A DNA stretch of 22,728 nucleotides from CAYRZF01 sp964428805 (GCA_964428805.1 CAYRZF010000031.1:1-22728), one strand, 5' to 3'. Shown: positions 6,690 through 14,406, numbered from the stretch's first letter. Notes: generated by a model not told the origin, from the sequence alone. A program made the numbers and translations.

Positions 6690-7739
6690 TCATGCCGCCC
6701 TGAGGAGAAGGCGGCTCAGAATCGTCTCCAGAGTGAGCCGCGGCGAGACGTTGCCTTGAAGCGCCTGCCAGGCGTCCCGGCACGAGCCGAGGTCCTGGAA
6801 CAGCTCCTCCCAGGAACGCCCTGCCGCAGCCGCGGTGAGTTGGGCTTGCCGGTCCCCGTGGATCAAGAGCCGCGGATCCCCACCGGCCTTGGCGCAGAGG
6901 ATATCCCGGTACCAGAGCCACCAGATCGCGATCAGCTGCTCCACCTGGGCGCGGTCCCGCCCCAGGGACTCGGCCCACTTGAAGAGCGGGCCGGCCCCGC
7001 CGGCCTCCACCTCGGCCAGGATCGAAAGCGCCTGCTCCCGCTGCTCTACCCACACCCCCGGATCCTGGGCGAGGGCGAGTCCCGGGCGGCCCTGGCTGGC
7101 GCGCGCCAGGAGCCGGGCCGTCGGCCCGTCCATCCCGCGCGCCTCGAGGAGGGCCACCGTCTCCTCCTCCTCCAGCGGCACGAAGCGCACCACCTGGCAA
7201 CGCGAGAGGACCGTTGCCGGAAGTTCTCGAGTCTGAGACAGGATCAGGATGATCACCGTGCGCGCCGGCGGCTCCTCCAGGGTCTTCAGGAACGCCTGGG
7301 GAGTCTGGGGCGTCATTTTCCCGGCGTCGTCAACGATGAACACCTTCCAGGGGCCTTCGGCGGGACAAAGCTGCGCCCACCGTTCGAGCTCGCGGATCGT
7401 GTCGAGTCTGATCGCGACGGTCCCGCGGGGGTTACTCTCGGGCGGCGTCGGACCGATCAGCATGAGGTCCGGGTGGACACCCCGTTCGACCTTCCGGCAC
7501 GCCCGGCAGGTCCCACAGGCATTCACCCCCTCACCTTTATCCTCTCCCCCTCCAGGGGGAGAGGGCAGGGTGAGGGGGGCAGAACACAAGAGAGCCTGAG
7601 CAAACGCCAGCGCCGTCAGTTTTCGCCCCACCCCCGACGGCCCAACGAACGCATAAGCATGGGCCACGCGCCCCGAGGCGACCGCTCGGGTCAGCACCTC
7701 CACCGCCCTCGCCTGCCCCCGGACCGCGTCAAACCCCAT
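6690..7739 (-). CDS. holB: DNA polymerase III delta-prime subunit
   Basis: Clamp-loader subunit that helps open and load the sliding clamp during replication; 349 residues with an AAA+ fold. The P-loop region reads GPSGVGRK (33-40), in which the Walker A lysine-threonine is replaced by arginine-lysine, consistent with the non-ATP-binding delta-prime of E. coli. The Walker B-like stretch is FIVDDAGKM, followed by FLKTLEEPP and the sensor region SRCQVVRFVPL. The zinc module has C52, C75, C78 and C81; residues 55-72 (PLTLPSPPGGGEDKGEGV) between the first two ligands are encoded by a 53-nt palindromic element. The ATG at 7739 overlaps the end of tmk by 11 nt. The neighbours tmk and ricT are classical ones. 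Confidence 0.94.
   Translation of the reverse strand: MGFDAVRGQARAVEVLTRAVASGRVAHAYAFVGPSGVGRKLTALAFAQALLCSAPLTLPSPPGGGEDKGEGVNACGTCRACRKVERGVHPDLMLIGPTPPESNPRGTVAIRLDTIRELERWAQLCPAEGPWKVFIVDDAGKMTPQTPQAFLKTLEEPPARTVIILILSQTRELPATVLSRCQVVRFVPLEEEETVALLEARGMDGPTARLLARASQGRPGLALAQDPGVWVEQREQALSILAEVEAGGAGPLFKWAESLGRDRAQVEQLIAIWWLWYRDILCAKAGGDPRLLIHGDRQAQLTAAAAGRSWEELFQDLGSCRDAWQALQGNVSPRLTLETILSRLLLRAA
7526..7578. repeat. 53-nt nested palindromic element inserted in frame in holB
   Basis: Layout on the plus strand: CCCCCTCACC (7526-7535), TTTAT, CCTCTCCCCC (7541-7550), loop TCCA, GGGGGAGAGG (7555-7564), GCAG, GGTGAGGGGG (7569-7578). Both pairs of 10-nt arms are perfect reverse complements, giving a two-storey hairpin. 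The same layout and arms recur at 21135-21187. It is read through without a stop and encodes a Pro/Gly/Glu-rich loop in the zinc module of delta-prime. Confidence 0.9.
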
Positions 7740-8397
7740 GGGCCAGACCCCGCTGCCTCAGAAGTTCAACCGCGGCTGTTCTGACGTCGATCTGTACCCG
7801 TTCCTCAGGCCGATCCGCGTCGAGAACGACGACGCGGCGTTTTTCCTCACGGGCAATCTCGCGGTAGCCCTGCCGAACACGGCGATGGAACGCCACGTCC
7901 ATTTTCTCGAAGACGTCCAGCCTCCGGGTGCCCAGCCGCTTGAGGCCGACCGCGGGGTCCAGGTCCAGGAGCAGGGTCAGGTCCGGCAGGACGCCACCCG
8001 TGGCGAGGGCATTCAGCTCCCGGATCGTCTGAAGGTCCAGGCCCCGGCCGTAGCCCTGATAGGCCAGCGTCGCGTCGGCATAGCGGTCGGAGACCACGAT
8101 CTCGCCAGCGTCGAGCGCCGGTCTGATTACCCGGACGACGTGCAGCTGGCGCGCGGCCATGAAGAGGAAGGCCTCGGTGAGCGGCGTGAGCGCGACGCCG
8201 TCCGGCTCGAAGATGGCGCGAATCGCCGGACCGATCGGGGACCCGTCCGGCTCGCTCGTCTCCCGAACCCGATGCCCCAACCCCCCGAGCCACTCGGCGA
8301 GGAGCCGGCACTGGGTCGTCTTTCCCGAGCCCTCCACCCCTTCCACGGTGATCAGCAGCCCCGGCACCTCGGCCCTCCCTGAGTCAAGATGACTCAC
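7729..8397 (-). CDS. tmk: Thymidylate kinase
   Basis: Phosphorylates dTMP to dTDP in the cytoplasm for DNA synthesis; 222 residues, normal size. The P-loop is GVEGSGKTT at 20-28, followed by the substrate-binding stretch SEPDGSPIG, the DRY motif in VVSDRYADATLAYQGYGRG, PDLTLLLDLDP, and a lid region with RRLDVFEKMD and FHRRVRQGY. The start is GTG at 8397, which overlaps the preceding deacetylase stop as GTGA, so translation is likely coupled; no separate ribosome-binding site is visible. The 3' end overlaps holB by 11 nt. Confidence 0.95.
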   Translation of the reverse strand: MSHLDSGRAEVPGLLITVEGVEGSGKTTQCRLLAEWLGGLGHRVRETSEPDGSPIGPAIRAIFEPDGVALTPLTEAFLFMAARQLHVVRVIRPALDAGEIVVSDRYADATLAYQGYGRGLDLQTIRELNALATGGVLPDLTLLLDLDPAVGLKRLGTRRLDVFEKMDVAFHRRVRQGYREIAREEKRRVVVLDADRPEERVQIDVRTAAVELLRQRGLAHGV

Positions 8398-9530
8398 TGT
8401 AACACGAGAGAATGAATCGGGAAGATGCTTCGCCGGATCCCCTCCACCTGGCGCCCAGCGAACTCCTGGGCCCGGCGACGGGTCTCGGCGGACAGCTCGA
8501 TAGGGGGATCCCAGAGCGAGGAAGAGCGAAAGCCGAAGCGCCGCATATCCTCTCCGAACGAGGGCGGAAGCTCCGGCCCAAGCTCCACCCCGTTCATCAC
8601 CGCCCAGGCCGCCGTCCAGGCCCGAGCGACGTTCGCGAGGTCGTAGCCGCCGCCGCCGAGCGCCACCAGCCGCGGGGACAGCTCCACGATCCGCTGCACC
8701 GCGTGCGCAAACCCCTGAACGGAGAAAGAAAGATGAGTCAGGGGGTCCGTGTGGTGGGAATCGATGCCGAGCTGGGCCACGACCACGTCCGGCTTGAAGG
8801 CGCCGATCAGCGGCGGAATGACGGCGTCAAACGCCTGAGCGTACACCTCATCGTCGGTGTAGGGCTCGAGCGGGAGGTTGACCGAGTAGCCGTGGCCGGC
8901 CCCCTCGCCGTGCTCATCCACGAAGCCGGTCCCGGGGAAGAGGCGATCGCCGCGCTCGTGAGTGGAGATCGTCAGGACATTCGGGTCTCGATAGAACGCG
9001 ACCTGGACGCCGTCGCCGTGATGCGCGTCGATGTCCACGTAGCAGACGCGCCAGCCGCGCTCCCGCAGGGAGAGAATGGCCAGCACCGCGTCGTTGACGT
9101 AACAGAAGCCGGAAGCGCGATCCGGCATCGCGTGATGCAGGCCCCCGGCGAAGTGAAAGGCGCGCTCAACTTCACCGTCGGCGACAAGTTGGGCCGCCAG
9201 GAGCGAGCCGCCCGCGACCAGCCGGGCGACCTCCCAGAGCCCGGGGAAGATGGGGTTGTCGCCGGGGCCGAGGCCGAAGCGGTGAACCCCTGGCAGATGG
9301 AGCCCGCTACTGACCGCCTTGAGGACTTCCAGGTACTGGTGGGAGTGAAACCCTCCGATGAGCTGCTCCTCGGCGGGCTCGGGAGCCAGGAGCTTGGCGT
9401 GGGGGAGAGACGTGAGGCCGTATGCTTCCATGAGCCGCCAGGTGAGCCCGAGGCGCTCCATCCTGAGCGGGTGCGCCGGCCCGTAGTCGAACTGCCCGTA
9501 CTGGTCGGAGTGAACGAGCGCGGTCCTCAC
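8394..9530 (-). CDS. acuC: AcuC-type histone deacetylase-family protein
   Basis: A zinc-dependent deacetylase of the arginase/deacetylase superfamily, 378 residues; bacterial members act on acetyl-lysine (AcuC on acetyl-CoA synthetase) or on acetylpolyamines. Zinc ligands fit D168 and H170 in DIDAHHGDG and D257 in GIDSHHTDPL. The catalytic histidine pair is H132-H133 in GGLHHAMP, and the tyrosine lies in LGGGGYD. I chose the GTG at 9530 because it overlaps the moaC stop (GTGA) and has GGAGG five bases upstream; a GTG six codons earlier (9548) is open but less well placed. No acetyl-CoA synthetase gene is adjacent, so the target protein is uncertain and the symbol follows AcuC similarity only. 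Confidence 0.9.
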   Translation of the reverse strand: MRTALVHSDQYGQFDYGPAHPLRMERLGLTWRLMEAYGLTSLPHAKLLAPEPAEEQLIGGFHSHQYLEVLKAVSSGLHLPGVHRFGLGPGDNPIFPGLWEVARLVAGGSLLAAQLVADGEVERAFHFAGGLHHAMPDRASGFCYVNDAVLAILSLRERGWRVCYVDIDAHHGDGVQVAFYRDPNVLTISTHERGDRLFPGTGFVDEHGEGAGHGYSVNLPLEPYTDDEVYAQAFDAVIPPLIGAFKPDVVVAQLGIDSHHTDPLTHLSFSVQGFAHAVQRIVELSPRLVALGGGGYDLANVARAWTAAWAVMNGVELGPELPPSFGEDMRRFGFRSSSLWDPPIELSAETRRRAQEFAGRQVEGIRRSIFPIHSLVLQ

Positions 9531-10036
9531 GGGCGCCTCCGGCGCCACGCCCCGCTCTTTCCCCCGGACTTCTCCATCAGGCGGAGATTCGTGAGGACGA
9601 TGCCCTTGTCCACCGCCTTCACCATGTCGTAAACGGTCAAGCCAGCCACCGCCGCGGCGGTGAGCGCCTCCATCTCCACACCGGTCTTGTCCACGGTCTT
9701 GACGCGCGCCTCGATTTCCAGCGCGGAGGCGCGCTCGTTCAGTTCAAAGGTCAGGTCCACGCCCGTGATCCTGAGGGGATGGCAGAGCGGAATGAGGTCC
9801 GAGGTCCGCTTGGCGGCGAGGATGCCGGCGGTGCGGGCCACGCCGAGGACGTCGCCCTTGGCCACCTGGCCCGCCCTGATGGCGGCGAGCGTCGAGCGCT
9901 TCATCTTGAGGACCAGGCGGGCGACGGCCTCGCGGTGAGTCGCCGCCTTGGCGGTCACATCCACCATGCGGGCTTCGCCCTCAGGGGTGAGGTGGGAGAG
10001 CCCCCTGAACGTAGACTCCCCCCTTGTCGGCGGCAT
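9527..10036 (-). CDS. moaC: Cyclic pyranopterin monophosphate synthase
   Basis: Converts 3',8-cyclo-7,8-dihydro-GTP to cyclic pyranopterin monophosphate, the second step of molybdenum/tungsten cofactor synthesis; cytoplasmic, 169 residues. Family motifs are clear: LSHLTPEGEARMVDV near the start, KGDVLGVARTAGILAAK (K60 is the likely catalytic lysine), LIPLCHPL at 81-88, KTGVEMEALTAA and YDMVKAVDKG (D137 and K140 match the active-site pair). The ATG at 10036 is 21 nt after the DUF465 stop with GGGGG upstream. No other moa or moe genes are in the window, but molybdate and tungstate importers lie about 1.5 kb upstream on the same strand. Confidence 0.96.
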   Translation of the reverse strand: MPPTRGESTFRGLSHLTPEGEARMVDVTAKAATHREAVARLVLKMKRSTLAAIRAGQVAKGDVLGVARTAGILAAKRTSDLIPLCHPLRITGVDLTFELNERASALEIEARVKTVDKTGVEMEALTAAAVAGLTVYDMVKAVDKGIVLTNLRLMEKSGGKSGAWRRRRP

Positions 10037-10057
10037 CCTAGGCCCCCGGGGGCGGAA

Positions 10058-10300
10058 TCAGGCCGGGGTCTTGGTCGACTGGGTCTGGTTAGCCTGGCGG
10101 ATGATGGCCTCCATGCGATCCTTGGCCATCAGCTTGAGCTTTTTCGCCTCGCTCATCCGCCACTCTTGATCCGCGGACGGAAAGGGGCGGGCCTTCAGCT
10201 GGTCCAGCTCCCTCTCGTATCCCTGGTGTTCCTCCCGGAGCTTCCTGAACTCGTCGTTCTCAGCAAGCAGTCGTTCGATGAGGGCTTCCAGATCGGACAT
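10058..10300 (-). CDS. DUF465 (YdcH-like) small coiled-coil protein
   Basis: An 80-residue, highly charged, mostly helical protein. It has the DUF465 pattern: an N-terminal heptad region (LIERLLAENDEFRKLREEHQ), a central YERELDQLKAR, and the C-terminal LKLMAKDRMEAII. The start is well set: ATG at 10300 with AAGGAGG five bases upstream. It is the first gene after the promoter at 10435-10464 and so leads the moaC-acuC-tmk-holB-ricT-metG operon. Members of this family are widespread but have no firmly known function. Confidence 0.88.
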   Translation of the reverse strand: MSDLEALIERLLAENDEFRKLREEHQGYERELDQLKARPFPSADQEWRMSEAKKLKLMAKDRMEAIIRQANQTQSTKTPA

Positions 10301-10338
10301 GCAACCCTCCTTGGGATAAATGGCTCATGAAACAACAC

Positions 10339-10362
10339 AAGCCAGCGTTCGGTCGCTGGCTT
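10339..10362 (-). terminator. Perfect 9-bp hairpin in the DUF465 leader: attenuator or terminator candidate
   Basis: AAGCCAGCG (10339-10347) and CGCTGGCTT (10354-10362) are perfect reverse complements around a 6-nt loop. Read on the minus strand, the stem is followed by GTGTTGTTTC, moderately T-rich, as in a weak intrinsic terminator; on the plus strand no T-run follows. It lies downstream of the promoter and 38 nt before the DUF465 start, so it would be in the 5' leader. It might also stop read-through from the sugar dehydrogenase gene. Confidence 0.5.
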
Positions 10363-10434
10363 TCTGTGACAACCCCTGCTTCTCGCTCCACCCGGGCCTC
10401 CCCTTGGTCAGTTCGGCCGCTTCAGGCTGGCCCC

Positions 10435-10464
10435 TTTATAGCAGAAGAACTGAGCTGGTGTCAA
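10435..10464 (-). promoter_or_regulatory. Extended -10 sigma70-type promoter for the DUF465-moaC-metG operon
   Basis: On the minus strand, TTGACA (10464-10459) is a perfect -35 box; after an 18-nt spacer comes TATAAA (10440-10435), preceded by TGC, which makes an extended -10. Transcription should start near 10428, leaving a leader of about 128 nt before the DUF465 ATG. The promoter begins 26 nt after the sugar dehydrogenase stop, which marks an operon boundary. The rest of the 10301-10489 intergenic region holds only the hairpin at 10339-10362. Confidence 0.75.
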
Positions 10465-10489
10465 TCCTGCCGGTTACGCCGGGCCCGGC

Positions 10490-11530
10490 CTATTGACCCT
10501 CCAATCGCACCCTGACAATGCGATCATCATCGGGCCTCGGCCATCCGCGACCGTCGCGATTACTCGTCGTCACGTACAGGACCCCGTCCGGGCCGACCAC
10601 GACGTCGCGGAGCCGGCCGTGTGTCCCGCTCAGGAGTGTGGCCACACGGACGACGCGGCTCAGGTCGGGGGCCAGGCTCACGCGCAGGAGACGCTGGCCC
10701 CGGAGCCCCGCCACGAACAAGTCACCCCCAAGGAACGCGATCCCTGACGGGGCCCAGGTGTCTTGCTTCGATTCAAGGAGGGGCTCGACGTAGCGGGTGT
10801 CACCGCCCTGTCCACGAACCTCGGGCCAGCCGTAGTTCCGGCCGGCCAGGATGTGGTTGATTTCGTCGTGACCCGAGGGACCATGCTCGGCCGCGAACAA
10901 CCGCCCCGAGGGATCCCACGCGAGCCCCTGGGGGTTGCGATGACCCAGCGAGAACACCGGGGAGCCCGGAAAGGGGTTGTCTTCCGGGACGGTGCCGTCC
11001 GGGTTGACGCGCAGGATCTTCCCCGCGAGGGAATCCCGCCGCTGAGCGAGCCGCGGTTCCGCCGCATCGCCGGTCGTCACGTACAGCCGGCCGGCCGGCC
11101 CGAACTTCACGCGGCATCCATCGTGGATCCCCGCACCCGGAATATCGTCGATCAGCACGCGCTCGCCACCCGCGCTCCCGTCACGGAGCGTGAGCCTCAC
11201 GACACGGTTGACGAGCTGTCTACCCTTCGCCGCCGTGTAACAAGTATAGAGATGACCGGTCTCGGCAAAGGCGGGGTCGAGTGCCAGCCCCATGAGACCG
11301 CCCTCGCCCGCCGCCGCAACAGGAAGCGTGGCGATCGGCTCGGCTTCGAGCCGGCCATTCTTCACGAGGCGGATCCGTCCGGGGCGCTCAGTCACAAACA
11401 AGCGCCCGTCGGGGGCGAAGGCCAGAGCCCACGGCACCTCGAGTCCTCCGGCGACGATTTCGACTCTCGGCTCGCTCCCGGCGGGCGCCGCGACGAGCAG
11501 GATGAGCAGAAGCGCTGCGAGGGTGCTCAA
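10490..11530 (-). CDS. PQQ-dependent sugar dehydrogenase (soluble glucose/sorbosone dehydrogenase family), secreted
   Basis: A 346-residue beta-propeller of the GSDH family (Yli/Asd-like), predicted to oxidise a sugar aldose in the periplasm using PQQ. A signal peptide occupies about residues 1-19 (LAALLLILLVAAPAGS). Family landmarks are VPWALAFAPDGRLFVTERPGR, GEGGLMGLALDPAF, GIHDGCRVKFGPAGRLYVTTGD, SLGHRNPQGLAWDPSGRLF, EHGPSGHDEIN, and RNYGWPEVRG. The start is TTG at 11530, two bases after the tupC stop, with GGGGAT just upstream; in-frame ATGs are not available at a better place. No PQQ synthesis genes are in view, so the cofactor assignment rests on family membership. Confidence 0.88.
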   Translation of the reverse strand: MSTLAALLLILLVAAPAGSEPRVEIVAGGLEVPWALAFAPDGRLFVTERPGRIRLVKNGRLEAEPIATLPVAAAGEGGLMGLALDPAFAETGHLYTCYTAAKGRQLVNRVVRLTLRDGSAGGERVLIDDIPGAGIHDGCRVKFGPAGRLYVTTGDAAEPRLAQRRDSLAGKILRVNPDGTVPEDNPFPGSPVFSLGHRNPQGLAWDPSGRLFAAEHGPSGHDEINHILAGRNYGWPEVRGQGGDTRYVEPLLESKQDTWAPSGIAFLGGDLFVAGLRGQRLLRVSLAPDLSRVVRVATLLSGTHGRLRDVVVGPDGVLYVTTSNRDGRGWPRPDDDRIVRVRLEGQ

Positions 11531-11532
11531 GG

Positions 11533-12624
11533 TTATCCCCGTCCGTGGCGAATGACATGGGGAGCGGTGGCCTTGAAGGCGGCGATGACTCGGGCCCCTT
11601 CGCTGAGCCCGAGCTCCTCCACCGACCGATGGGTCACCACGGCCACGAGGGGGAAGCCGCAGTCCACCACGGCCCTGACGTACGGCCCCACGGGGATGAG
11701 CCGCGCGATGGTGCCGCGGACATGGTTCCGGGAGCTCGAGGCCAGATGGGAAGCGTCGGGGGACAGCACCGTTACGTCTTCGGGCCGAAGGCAGACCCTG
11801 ATCCGGTCGCCCGGCGCAACCTCCGCGGCCACCTCGATCTTCTGCCCTTCCACATCCAGCGTGGCCAGGCCCGCCTCGACCGAGAGGACCCGGCAGTCCA
11901 GGATGGTCTCCACTCCCACAAACCGCGCGATCTCCTCCGTGACCGGCGCCCGGAAGAGCTGGGCCGCCTCGTCCACCTGGAGAATCTTCCCCCCCATCAT
12001 GACCGCGACCCGGTCGCCGAGGGCCAACGCCTCGCCCCGGTCGTGAGTGACGAGGACGGTGGTGACCCGGTCCTCCCGGAGAATCCTGGCCAGCTCGCCG
12101 ATGAGCCCCTCGCGCGTCGGCTGATCCAGCGCCGAGAACGCCTCGTCCAGCAGGAGGAGCGCGGGCTTCAGCACCAGGGCGCGCGCCAGCGCCGTGCGCT
12201 GGGCCTCCCCCCCCGACAGCGTCCGCCCCTGACGCTCCGCCAGCGAGCCAATCTGAAACCGATCGAGCCAGGCACGCACCCGAGGAGCAATCTCCGCGTC
12301 GGGCACCCCGCGAAACCGAAGGCCCAGCGCCACGTTCTCGAAGACCGTGCCGTCCACCAGCAGCGGATCCTGGAAGACTGTCGCCATCTGGCGCCGCGCT
12401 TCGAGAAGGCGGCCCTTCTCCACAAGACCACCCTTGAACCGAACCTCTCCCGCCGTGGGGGTTTCCAGCAGCCCGATCACCCGCAGGAGGGTTGATTTCC
12501 CCGAGCCGTTGGGCCCGATGACCGCCAGGATCTCTCCAGCGCGCACCTCGAGCTGAGGAACCTCGAGGACGACGGCACCGTCGTAGTCCACCCGGACGCC
12601 TGAGAGCTCAACGACGCCGTTCAT
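11533..12624 (-). CDS. tupC: ABC transporter ATP-binding protein, probably tungstate (TupC)
   Basis: A 363-residue cytoplasmic ATPase with a C-terminal TOBE region. The Walker A is GPNGSGKST, the signature LSGGEAQRTALARAL, and the Walker B LLLLDEAFSALD (alanine in place of the usual proline), with the switch histidine in VLVTHDRGEAL. The TOBE part includes VRGTIARLIPVGPYVRAVVDCG. The frame is open upstream to 13083, but the real start is the ATG at 12624, which overlaps the modC stop as ATGA. Because modABC already has its own ATPase and tupAB lacks one, I assign this to the tungstate system; this is an inference from counting subunits. Next downstream is the sugar dehydrogenase, 2 nt away. 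Confidence 0.88.
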   Translation of the reverse strand: MNGVVELSGVRVDYDGAVVLEVPQLEVRAGEILAVIGPNGSGKSTLLRVIGLLETPTAGEVRFKGGLVEKGRLLEARRQMATVFQDPLLVDGTVFENVALGLRFRGVPDAEIAPRVRAWLDRFQIGSLAERQGRTLSGGEAQRTALARALVLKPALLLLDEAFSALDQPTREGLIGELARILREDRVTTVLVTHDRGEALALGDRVAVMMGGKILQVDEAAQLFRAPVTEEIARFVGVETILDCRVLSVEAGLATLDVEGQKIEVAAEVAPGDRIRVCLRPEDVTVLSPDASHLASSSRNHVRGTIARLIPVGPYVRAVVDCGFPLVAVVTHRSVEELGLSEGARVIAAFKATAPHVIRHGRG

Positions 12625-13742
12625 TCGGAGGGCAACACCTGAATCGAGCCGCGGTGGATGGAGATCTGCCACCACCGGTCGCGAGCCACCTCGAGGATTT
12701 CGTACACGAGCTTCGGAATCTCGATCTCCAGGTCGTAGGAATCGCGGCTCAACGATCCCGGAGCGTTCACCCTGAAGAGGAGCGTCCAGGTCGTGCCCTG
12801 GTCCAGCTCGCCCACCACCTCGCCCTCCATCACGTTCATGTGGTGGCCCGGATCGAGGCCGGGACGGTCCTTCCGTATCAGGCGGACGTACTCGGGGCGG
12901 ACAAAGAAGGGCAGCGAGGTGCCCGGCGGGGGCAAGAACAAGCGCGAGGGGGAGTTGACGGCCTCCAGCGTCTGGCCGCGCCACCGGAGCTGGATGATCT
13001 CCAGCGTGGCCTTCAGCACGGTGCCTCTCAACAGGTTCCGGACGCCGATCAGCCGCGCCACCCGCTCGGACGTGGGCTGCCAAAGCAGCTCGGACTTCGG
13101 CGCCGCCTGGAGGACCTGCCCGCTCTCGTACACCACGATCCGGTCGGCGAGCTGATAGGCCTCAGCCAGGTCATGGGTCACGAGCACCGTCGCCTTGCCC
13201 CACTCCCGGATGATCCGTCCCAGCTCCTCGCGGAGCTGGCGGCGGAGCGGCGCGTCCAGGGCCGAGAGCGGCTCGTCCAAGAGGAGGAGATCGGGGTCAA
13301 CGGCCAGGGCTCGACCCAGGGCCGCGCGCTGCTGCTGTCCGCCTGAGAGCTCGCCCGGGTAGCGCCGTTCCAGGCCGGCGAGGCCGAGGCGATCCAGCAC
13401 CATCCGGGTGCGCTCGATACGCTCTTCTCGCGGACGACTCCTGAGGCCGAACGCGACATTCCCCTCCACCGTCAGGTGAGGGAACAGGGCGTAGCCCTGA
13501 AAGACGTAGCCGAGGCGTCGTGCCTGCGGGGGGAGGTCCACCCCGGTGGCGCTGTCGAAGAAGACGCGACCGTTCAGCGCGATGCGCCCCCGATCCGGAC
13601 GTACGAGACCCGCGAGGCACTGGAGCGTCAGGGTCTTCCCCGCGCCGGAGGGACCAAAGAGGCCCACGACCGGGTCGTCGGCCTCCCAGCTCACGTCGAG
13701 CGTGAAGCCCGGGAGCCGCTTCGTGATCGACAGGGAAACCAT
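12621..13742 (-). CDS. modC: Molybdate ABC transporter ATP-binding protein
   Basis: The 373-residue ATPase of the molybdate importer. It starts directly with the ABC domain (MVSLSITKRLPGFTLDVSW): Walker A GPSGAGKTLT, Q-loop GYVFQGYALFPHLTV, signature ELSGGQQQRAALGRALA, Walker B LLLLDEPLSALD and switch H in VLVTHDLAEAY. The C-terminal 140 residues are TOBE-like but diverged, with RPEYVRLIRKD and a tail IHRGSIQVLPSE. The ATG at 13742 lies 3 nt after the modB stop. It pairs naturally with modA and modB just upstream, and is coupled by ATGA to the next ATPase gene. Confidence 0.93.
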   Translation of the reverse strand: MVSLSITKRLPGFTLDVSWEADDPVVGLFGPSGAGKTLTLQCLAGLVRPDRGRIALNGRVFFDSATGVDLPPQARRLGYVFQGYALFPHLTVEGNVAFGLRSRPREERIERTRMVLDRLGLAGLERRYPGELSGGQQQRAALGRALAVDPDLLLLDEPLSALDAPLRRQLREELGRIIREWGKATVLVTHDLAEAYQLADRIVVYESGQVLQAAPKSELLWQPTSERVARLIGVRNLLRGTVLKATLEIIQLRWRGQTLEAVNSPSRLFLPPPGTSLPFFVRPEYVRLIRKDRPGLDPGHHMNVMEGEVVGELDQGTTWTLLFRVNAPGSLSRDSYDLEIEIPKLVYEILEVARDRWWQISIHRGSIQVLPSE

Positions 13743-13745
13743 ACT

Positions 13746-14399
13746 CTAGTACCTGAGCCGCATCAGCCGGCTCAGGCCGAACAGCAACATCGCCACGACG
13801 CCGACCGCGATCAGGGCCAGCACGTTCGCCTCCCCCATCTGGTTGGCCTGCACCTGGTCGTAAATCGCGAGGGGAAGGGTCTGGGTCTTCCCGGGGATAC
13901 TCCCGGCCACCATCAACGTGATCCCGAACTCTCCCATGGCGCGGCAGAACGCCAGCACGGTCCCCGCCAGCACGGACCGCCAGGCCAACGGGAGCGTCAC
14001 CGCCCAGAAGATGCTCCATTCCGAGCGGCCGAGGGTCCGGGCCGCCTGCTCGAGCCGCTGATCCACCGTCTCAAACCCCGCCTGGGCCGACTTGATGAGA
14101 AGGGCAATCGAGCCGATCGCGGCTGCCAGGACGGCGGCGCGCCAGGTGAAGGCCAGCTCAAACCCCACGGCGGCGAGGAGACGGCCGATCGGCCCCTGCC
14201 CGCCGATGACCACGAGGAGATAATAACCGAGGACCGTCGGCGGGAGGACCAGGGGAAACACGGTAAGCGCCTCCAGCAGATCGCGCCCGGGGAAGGGCTT
14301 GCGGGCCAGGAGCCAGGCGACCGGGATCCCCACGACGAGGGTCAATGCCGTCGCGGCCAGGGAAACACGGAGGGAGAGCCAGAGCGGAAAGAGGTCCAC
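13746..14399 (-). CDS. modB: Molybdate ABC transporter permease
   Basis: A 217-residue inner-membrane permease of the MetI/BPD family with about five transmembrane helices (for example LAATALTLVVGIPVAWLLA and LTVFPLVLPPTVLGYYLLVV). The ModB signature PLVLPPTVLGYYLL is present, and the EAA-type coupling loop is LEQAARTLGRSEWSIFWAV. The conserved GEFG in CRAMGEFGITLMVAGSIPG is typical of molybdate/tungstate permeases. The start is GTG at 14399, 7 nt after the modA stop. Confidence 0.95.
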   Translation of the reverse strand: MDLFPLWLSLRVSLAATALTLVVGIPVAWLLARKPFPGRDLLEALTVFPLVLPPTVLGYYLLVVIGGQGPIGRLLAAVGFELAFTWRAAVLAAAIGSIALLIKSAQAGFETVDQRLEQAARTLGRSEWSIFWAVTLPLAWRSVLAGTVLAFCRAMGEFGITLMVAGSIPGKTQTLPLAIYDQVQANQMGEANVLALIAVGVVAMLLFGLSRLMRLRY

Positions 14400-14406
14400 G
14401 GGGAGT

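Noticed and set aside
6570..7784. Plus-strand open frame of 404 codons
   Set aside because: Antisense to holB; Pro/Arg-rich and without domain features.
8412..9632. Plus-strand open frame of 406 codons
   Set aside because: Antisense to the deacetylase gene; no domain or start signal supports it.
12625..13083. N-terminal extension of the tupC frame
   Set aside because: It overlaps modC, is Arg/Gly/Pro-rich, and the ABC domain begins at the ATG at 12624 with an ATGA overlap.
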